Shown here: positions 7,973-11,056 of the stretch, one piece after another
How the letters are laid out: every line of letters begins with the position of its first letter
Numbering within the stretch: the first letter of the stretch is position 1
Assembly (NCBI GenBank): GCA_003162495.1
Contig: PMOF01000101.1
Coordinates: 16,664 to 27,719, forward strand
From: Acidobacteriaceae bacterium
GTDB lineage: Bacteria > Acidobacteriota > Terriglobia > Terriglobales > Acidobacteriaceae
Length of the DNA: 11,056 nucleotides
Direction of reading: 5' to 3'
Notes under the pieces: model-generated
What the model saw: only the letters and a program-made list of their open reading frames with translations
The model's database searches: none
What the model was told of the DNA's origin: nothing
Position numbers and translations under genes: made by a program

Positions 7973-7988
7973 CTCGCTTGGACGCGAG
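7973..7988 (-). promoter_or_regulatory. hairpin covering the thrC Shine-Dalgarno
   Basis: On the minus strand CTCGC (7984-7988) pairs perfectly with GCGAG (7973-7977) across a 6-base loop. The GAG of the GAGGG ribosome site (7971-7975) lies in the stem. An alternative GTCC/GGAC pairing also overlaps the site. No U-run terminator is visible between the aptamer and thrC, so the SAM switch probably acts on translation. How aptamer folding would change this hairpin is not evident. Confidence 0.5.
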
Positions 7989-8091
7989 TGACTGAAGATG
8001 CGCGAGCGCGTGACCTGCTCAAGAAAGGAGTGAACGTGAATTGACTCGAAGTACCATGCGAGCCGCTTAGGCTAAGAGTGCGAAAGCGACC

Positions 8092-8209
8092 CCCGAATCT
8101 CATGTTCCCCGTCTCCGGGCAAGAGTTGACACCATACTCCTGGTTTGCCCAGGCAGGTTGTCGTGGCGTCACAGGGCTCGTCCCTCAACCACTCTGCATG
8201 AAATTCAGG
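8092..8209 (-). promoter_or_regulatory. SAM riboswitch (SAM-I-like aptamer) upstream of thrC
   Basis: The 118-base element folds by eye. P1 pairs CCTGAATTTCATG (8197-8209) with CATGAGATTCGGG (8092-8104), 13 bp with two G-U pairs. The core then reads CAGAGTGG..GAGGGACGAGCCC..GTGACGCCAC, with GTGG/CCAC as P2 and a kink-turn-like purine junction. It is followed by GACAACC, matching the S-box signature AGAG..GAGGGACTGGCCC..GCAACC. P3 pairs ACC with GGT and CCTGG with CCAGG around GCAAA, and GGTGTCAACTC matches the conserved GGTGCTAATTC. P4 is CCCG-GAGA-CGGG with a GNRA loop. These elements in this order, with P4 inside P1, indicate SAM-I rather than SAM-IV. In this class SAM binding usually lowers expression of methionine/SAM genes. 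The rest of the 7967-8344 gap holds the ribosome-site hairpin, a weak promoter, and short hairpins after the GH16 gene (8325-8347, 8279-8292) that could be a poor terminator. Confidence 0.88.
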
Positions 8210-8241
8210 CTTGCCCTTTGGAGGCAAACTTGAATAATTAG

Positions 8242-8270
8242 GTTTTATCACAAGGGAAATCAGAGCGCAA
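8242..8270 (-). promoter_or_regulatory. possible promoter of the riboswitch-thrC operon
   Basis: On the minus strand TTGCGC (8265-8270) and TAAAAC (8242-8247) are separated by 17 bases. Each matches the sigma-70 consensus at 4 of 6 positions. A start near 8235 would place the aptamer about 25 bases into the transcript. The surrounding AT-rich stretch (8229-8249) supports a promoter here, but the exact boxes are uncertain. Confidence 0.35.
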
Positions 8271-8344
8271 GCGCGAATGCACCGAACGGCGCCCTGCCCG
8301 AGTCCAAAGGTCATTTGTGGGAATTGAAGTGCAGAAACTCGACT

Positions 8345-9475
8345 TCAGTTGGTAAAAATCCGCACATAGTCCACCACCAGCTGCGACGGGAACGGCGTGC
8401 TTGCATCCGGCGGCCCCGGCCAGTCGCCCCCGACGGCCAGATTGAGAAGGATGAAGTTGCTCTGCCCCGCATCAAACGGCCACGTTGCACCGCTAAGGCT
8501 CTTGAGGCTCGCAGTCGTGTAGGTCACGTAGGGAGTTGCCGGATTGTCAATGTAATAGGTCACGCTGCCCGGGGTCCAGATCATGCCGTAGGTGTGCCAC
8601 CCAGCAGCCGTTTGTCCCGATGGAAAATTGAACACCGTGCCCAGGCCAACGTCGCCCGTGAATCCGGTTCCGTGCACCGAGCCCTCGTTCCAGTCCGGCG
8701 TCTTGGCGGCATTCACCCGCTCCAGCACATCCTGCTCGCCGCAGGCCGGCCAATTCACGGTCGAGATGTTGTTGCCCAACAGCCACGCAGCAGGCCAGTA
8801 GCCCTGCGCCTCCGGCGCCTGGGCACGCACCTCAAACCGGCCGTATTGAAAGCTGAACAGGCCCTGCGTCTTCATCCGCGCCGAGGTATAGACGCCCGGC
8901 GAAGTCTGTTGCGCCACAATGTGCAAATAACCGTCTGCGCTGATATACGCACTCGGGCTGGCTGGGTTGCACGGAGACGCCGAGGAACCCCACGCGCAAT
9001 AGTCCTCAAGCTCATGGTTGCCGAAGCCGCTATTCCCCGTGTCGTAGGTCCATACCAGCGGATTGGGCTGCGCGTTGGCGCCCGTGGAATTGGTGAACTC
9101 GTCCGCCCACACCAGCGTTCCCGATGGAATGTTAGGCGCAAAGCTCTGGCTGATGACGTTGCTCGCGCTGCTGCCGGAGGCGATGGCAACGGCCTTGACG
9201 GTCAGGTTTGACGCCACCAGAAAGGGAGCGAAGTACTGCGGCGACGAGGCCGTGGGCGTGCTGCCGTCCACGGTGTAGTACACGGTGGCTCCGGGGGTAG
9301 CGGAGGCCAGTGTCACCACGACTGCGCCGTTTTGCGCGGCGGTGGTCGTCACCTTGGGCGGGGCCGTCTGCTGCGCGGGATTGGCGGCCGCCGTTGAGCC
9401 TTCCCCGCTGCTGCATCCGCACAACATGAGACCCGACAATAGAAACGAAGTCAACATCGCCATACCTCCCCGCAT
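8345..9475 (-). CDS. GH16 beta-glucanase-type lipoprotein with chitobiase-like beta domain
   Basis: From ATG 9473-9475 (GGAG seven bases upstream) the protein has 376 residues. MRGGMAMLTSFLLSGLMLCGCSS is a lipoprotein signal, with Cys21 the likely lipidated residue (LCGC, a slightly unusual lipobox). A Ser/Thr/Ala linker leads to a small beta domain (about 43-112) with GATVYYTVDGSTPT, the signature of the chitobiase/beta-hexosaminidase C-terminal-type domain. The GH16 catalytic domain spans about 118-376: LVWADEF, WTYDTG..GFGNHELE, YGRFEVRAQAPEAQGYWPAAWLLG. The active site is GEQDVLE, with Glu247 nucleophile, Asp249 and Glu252 acid/base (ExDxxE, the form found in laminarinases). It probably cleaves beta-1,3- or mixed-linked glucans outside the cell while anchored to a membrane. 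ATG at 9461-9463... region (SD GGAGG, starting MLTSFLL) is an alternative start; starts further upstream fall within promoter-like sequence. Confidence 0.93.
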   Translation of the reverse strand: MRGGMAMLTSFLLSGLMLCGCSSGEGSTAAANPAQQTAPPKVTTTAAQNGAVVVTLASATPGATVYYTVDGSTPTASSPQYFAPFLVASNLTVKAVAIASGSSASNVISQSFAPNIPSGTLVWADEFTNSTGANAQPNPLVWTYDTGNSGFGNHELEDYCAWGSSASPCNPASPSAYISADGYLHIVAQQTSPGVYTSARMKTQGLFSFQYGRFEVRAQAPEAQGYWPAAWLLGNNISTVNWPACGEQDVLERVNAAKTPDWNEGSVHGTGFTGDVGLGTVFNFPSGQTAAGWHTYGMIWTPGSVTYYIDNPATPYVTYTTASLKSLSGATWPFDAGQSNFILLNLAVGGDWPGPPDASTPFPSQLVVDYVRIFTN

Positions 9476-9547
9476 TTTGAGTCTCCACAGAGCCGCGCTT
9501 GAGCCAAATCTGAGATTCATAAGTTCGAGGCTCATCTCACCGCAACC

Positions 9548-9577
9548 ATCAGAGCACCCGCGGAATCGATGCGTCAA
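9548..9577 (-). promoter_or_regulatory. possible promoter of the GH16 gene
   Basis: On the minus strand TTGACG (9572-9577, 5/6) and TCTGAT (9548-9553, 4/6) are 18 bases apart, about 70 bases before the chosen GH16 start. The TTG at 9575-9577, which would open a longer in-frame ORF, lies in the -35 box and is therefore unlikely to be a start. Confidence 0.35.
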
Positions 9578-9584
9578 ACATGGA

Positions 9585-9599
9585 CCAGCGAGTAGCTGG
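9585..9599 (-). terminator. small hairpin after the HEAT-repeat gene
   Basis: CCAGC (9585-9589) and GCTGG (9595-9599) form a perfect 5-bp stem with a 5-base loop, 14 bases after the TGA of the 9614-10591 gene on the minus strand. It lacks a U-run (it is followed by TCCATGTTTG), so termination is only a possibility. Confidence 0.3.
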
Positions 9600-9613
9600 A
9601 TCGGGGAGATGGA

Positions 9614-10591
9614 TCAGGTCGGGGAGAGGTATTCTCGAAACGCCTGCCGCAGCCGAGGGCTATCCGCCTCGTCGACGGCCTGCTCCACGCGTGCTCGCAA
9701 ATCAGCATTCGGGGCCGACCGCCCGACAGCCTCGATGGCAGCGGCGGATTCGAGGGTGTCACGCGAGATGAGAGCGAGGAGATATTCAAAAGCCTCAGGC
9801 AGGCGGGTCAGGGCAATGGCGCTGAGAAGCACGCCGGCGAACCAGGAGTCGGCGCCGGTGCGGTGGCGGGCGATGAGCACCCCGAGGGTTTCCTGCGAGC
9901 GCTGATCTGCCAGAGCGAAGGCCGCTTCTGCGGCCAGGTCGTCGCCTTCTTCAAGAGCTTTGGCAACCAGCGGAATGGCCGCAACGCCTTCGACGGCGAG
10001 CAACGCGCAGTAAACGGCGCCCTGGACTTCCGGTTCGTCGCTTCCCAGGAGCGCACGGAGCCGCAGGAGCAGCGCGGCGCTGACGCCGCCTACATTTCCA
10101 ATGGCGCGGGCAGCCTCCACGCGAACGGTCTTATCCGTGTCTGTGAGCGCATCGAGGAGATGCGCGAGCAGTTCGGCGTCAGAGAGACCGGGGCAATTGA
10201 CTAGGGCGTGGGCGCAGTCGGCGCGCAGCGCTCCTGCGGTGTCGGATTGGCCGCCCCAGACGGGCTCAAGCTGATGATGGCGCAGGCCGCGCAGGTAGGC
10301 ATCCTTGCTCCGGTGTTCGAGCTTGATGAGCGCCTTGACGAGGGCATTCTTGGCCCAGCATTGGGGATCGGTCTTCACCGCATCAAGGAAGAAGCGATCA
10401 AAGGCGGCGAGGACCTCGGGAAGCAGGATGGAGAGCTCGGCATCGGCGATGAGTTTGGCTGCCTTGGCGACCAGCAGGTTGCTGCGACCGGTCAAAGACT
10501 TCTTCACGAAAGCGACGGCGTCGGCGTCGAGCGTTACGCCTTTTAGCGCATTAAGTGCCTCCATCTGCTCATCAAAACTGCGCTGTGCCAT
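9614..10591 (-). CDS. HEAT-repeat protein
   Basis: This is a 325-residue helical-repeat protein with no signal peptide or membrane segment, so probably cytoplasmic. Repeats are visible through most of the length. The clearest HEAT units are at about 137-169 (LLAHLLDALTDTD..VRVEAARAIGNVG) and 172-203 (LLLRLRALLGSDEPEVQGAVYCALLAV), with further ones at 204-236 and 240-275. The N-terminal part (1-110) is more divergent helical sequence (FVKKSLTGRSNLLVAKAAKLIADAEL) with Trp/Cys in DPQCWAKNAL. The ATG at 10589-10591 is preceded by AAGGAG, close to the start, and GAGG at a better distance. HEAT repeats act as protein-binding scaffolds; no catalytic motif is visible, so the role is unknown. The low-complexity gene ends 108 bases upstream. 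It is unrelated in detail to the secreted HEAT protein at 924-1952. Confidence 0.9.
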   Translation of the reverse strand: MAQRSFDEQMEALNALKGVTLDADAVAFVKKSLTGRSNLLVAKAAKLIADAELSILLPEVLAAFDRFFLDAVKTDPQCWAKNALVKALIKLEHRSKDAYLRGLRHHQLEPVWGGQSDTAGALRADCAHALVNCPGLSDAELLAHLLDALTDTDKTVRVEAARAIGNVGGVSAALLLRLRALLGSDEPEVQGAVYCALLAVEGVAAIPLVAKALEEGDDLAAEAAFALADQRSQETLGVLIARHRTGADSWFAGVLLSAIALTRLPEAFEYLLALISRDTLESAAAIEAVGRSAPNADLRARVEQAVDEADSPRLRQAFREYLSPT

Positions 10592-10699
10592 GACTCCTTG
10601 CCTCTTCGAAACAATTGCGAATGCGAGACAAGTCTACCGAACGATCACTACTTGGAGGATGGCATTTTGAGAAGATGGTGCCCGTGCAGTCATAGCGCC

Positions 10700-11056
10700 C
10701 TAGCGGCCGGAGCCCCGGTATCCGCTTCCGCCACGCGCGGAATAGCCGCCCCCGCGAGCATAACCTTGCGCTGTGCGCGATGGCCCACCATATGCGTAGT
10801 TACGCTGCCCCCCCGCATACCCGTTGCCGCGAGACGCGTACCCGGACGCTCCTCGAGGTCCCGCTCCGTAGCCATACCCGCGCTGACCGTAGCCATAAGC
10901 GCGCGGGCCGCCTGCATAGTATCCGGGGCCGTAGCCCAGCGCCCCGCGCGGCGCCACAATCGTCGCGCCAAAACCATAACCTCCGTATCCATACGCCATG
11001 ACCGGCGGTGGAGGCGCATAAGCCATGACCGGCGGTGGCGGCGCGTAAGCCATCGC
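10700..11056 (-). CDS. Tyr/Gly/Pro-rich low-complexity protein, N-terminus missing
   Basis: The frame is open to the right edge of the window and ends at TAG 10700-10702. At least 118 residues are visible. It begins with two copies of a nine-residue unit MAYAPPPPV followed by MAYGYGGYG. It then runs as a Gly/Tyr/Arg/Ala-rich tail with GYG, YAGG and RGxGY motifs to ...GSGYRGSGR. It has no acidic residues in the visible part and many Arg, so the tail is strongly basic. The true start is probably beyond the edge, since the repeat already runs into it; an ATG at 11051-11053 is inside the repeat. Such tails occur in exported, often structural or disordered bacterial proteins, but nothing here identifies a family. 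The ORFs in other frames are shadows of the repetitive GC-rich DNA. Function unknown. Confidence 0.72.
   Translation of the reverse strand, partial: AMAYAPPPPVMAYAPPPPVMAYGYGGYGFGATIVAPRGALGYGPGYYAGGPRAYGYGQRGYGYGAGPRGASGYASRGNGYAGGQRNYAYGGPSRTAQGYARGGGYSARGGSGYRGSGR
10997..11053 (-). repeat. 27-base tandem repeat encoding MAYAPPPPV
   Basis: The 27-base unit starting CATGACCGGCGG on the plus strand occurs at 10997-11023 and 11024-11050, with two third-codon-like differences (GGAGGCGCA versus GGCGGCGCG). A diverging third copy begins at 11051 and runs off the window. It encodes Pro4-Val-Met-Ala-Tyr-Ala repeats in the low-complexity protein. Confidence 0.85.

Noticed and set aside
7415..8044. 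209-residue plus-strand ORF
   Set aside because: Antisense to thrC and its leader, with no family features.
8072..8314. 80-residue minus-strand ORF in the gap before thrC
   Set aside because: It coincides with the riboswitch; base pairing and conserved RNA motifs explain the sequence better than a protein, and it has no convincing ribosome site.
8315..9211. 298-residue plus-strand ORF
   Set aside because: Antisense to the clear GH16 gene; the Arg/His-rich composition is that of a reverse-complement frame.
9476..9577. N-terminal extension of the GH16 protein from TTG 9577
   Set aside because: The TTG is inside a promoter-like -35 box and the extension precedes a complete lipoprotein signal that has its own Shine-Dalgarno.
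1..11056. CRISPR arrays, tRNA/rRNA genes, insertion sequences, phage genes
   Set aside because: No spaced direct repeats, tRNA-like cloverleaf, transposase motifs or terminal inverted repeats were seen by reading; no tool was run.

Overview
The window looks like a piece of an Acidobacteriota chromosome (Terriglobia-like, moderate confidence). This rests on the family character of the large secreted beta-rich protein, the HEAT-repeat secreted protein ending in a MHPSIP...YISYW tail, the GH16 lipoprotein, and overall GC of roughly 50-63 % in lines counted by eye. No database search was possible. Nine genes are supported. One is on the plus strand and cut by the left edge; eight are on the minus strand and read from right to left, the first of them cut by the right edge.

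Right to left on the minus strand: the C-terminal part of a Tyr/Gly/Pro-rich low-complexity protein (10700-11056); a cytoplasmic HEAT-repeat protein (9614-10591); a GH16 beta-glucanase-type lipoprotein (8345-9475); a 378-base gap without a protein gene; then threonine-synthase-like thrC (6689-7966), a CysO/MoaD-type sulfur carrier ending in Gly-Gly (6424-6699) and a polytopic GT-C-like membrane protein (4802-6382). Next comes a separately promoted secreted protein of about 900 residues carrying a one-base frameshift (1961-4661), and a secreted HEAT-repeat protein that probably starts at a rare ATT codon (924-1952). On the plus strand, 1-786 is the C-terminal three quarters of a zinc-independent MDR oxidoreductase, converging on the minus-strand block. 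The junction (787-923) carries two hairpins and an AT microsatellite.

The most interesting part is 6424-8209. The gap upstream of thrC folds by eye into a SAM riboswitch of the SAM-I type: long P1, P2 core, P3 and a GNRA-capped P4. It is followed by a hairpin covering part of the thrC Shine-Dalgarno. The regulated genes are a 'threonine synthase' overlapping by 11 nt a carrier that resembles mycobacterial CysO. A SAM-repressed switch is hard to explain for threonine synthesis. It fits if the PLP enzyme uses O-phosphohomoserine and thiocarboxylated carrier to make homocysteine, by analogy with CysM/CysO making cysteine. That is a hypothesis; the riboswitch and the gene pair are seen in the sequence.
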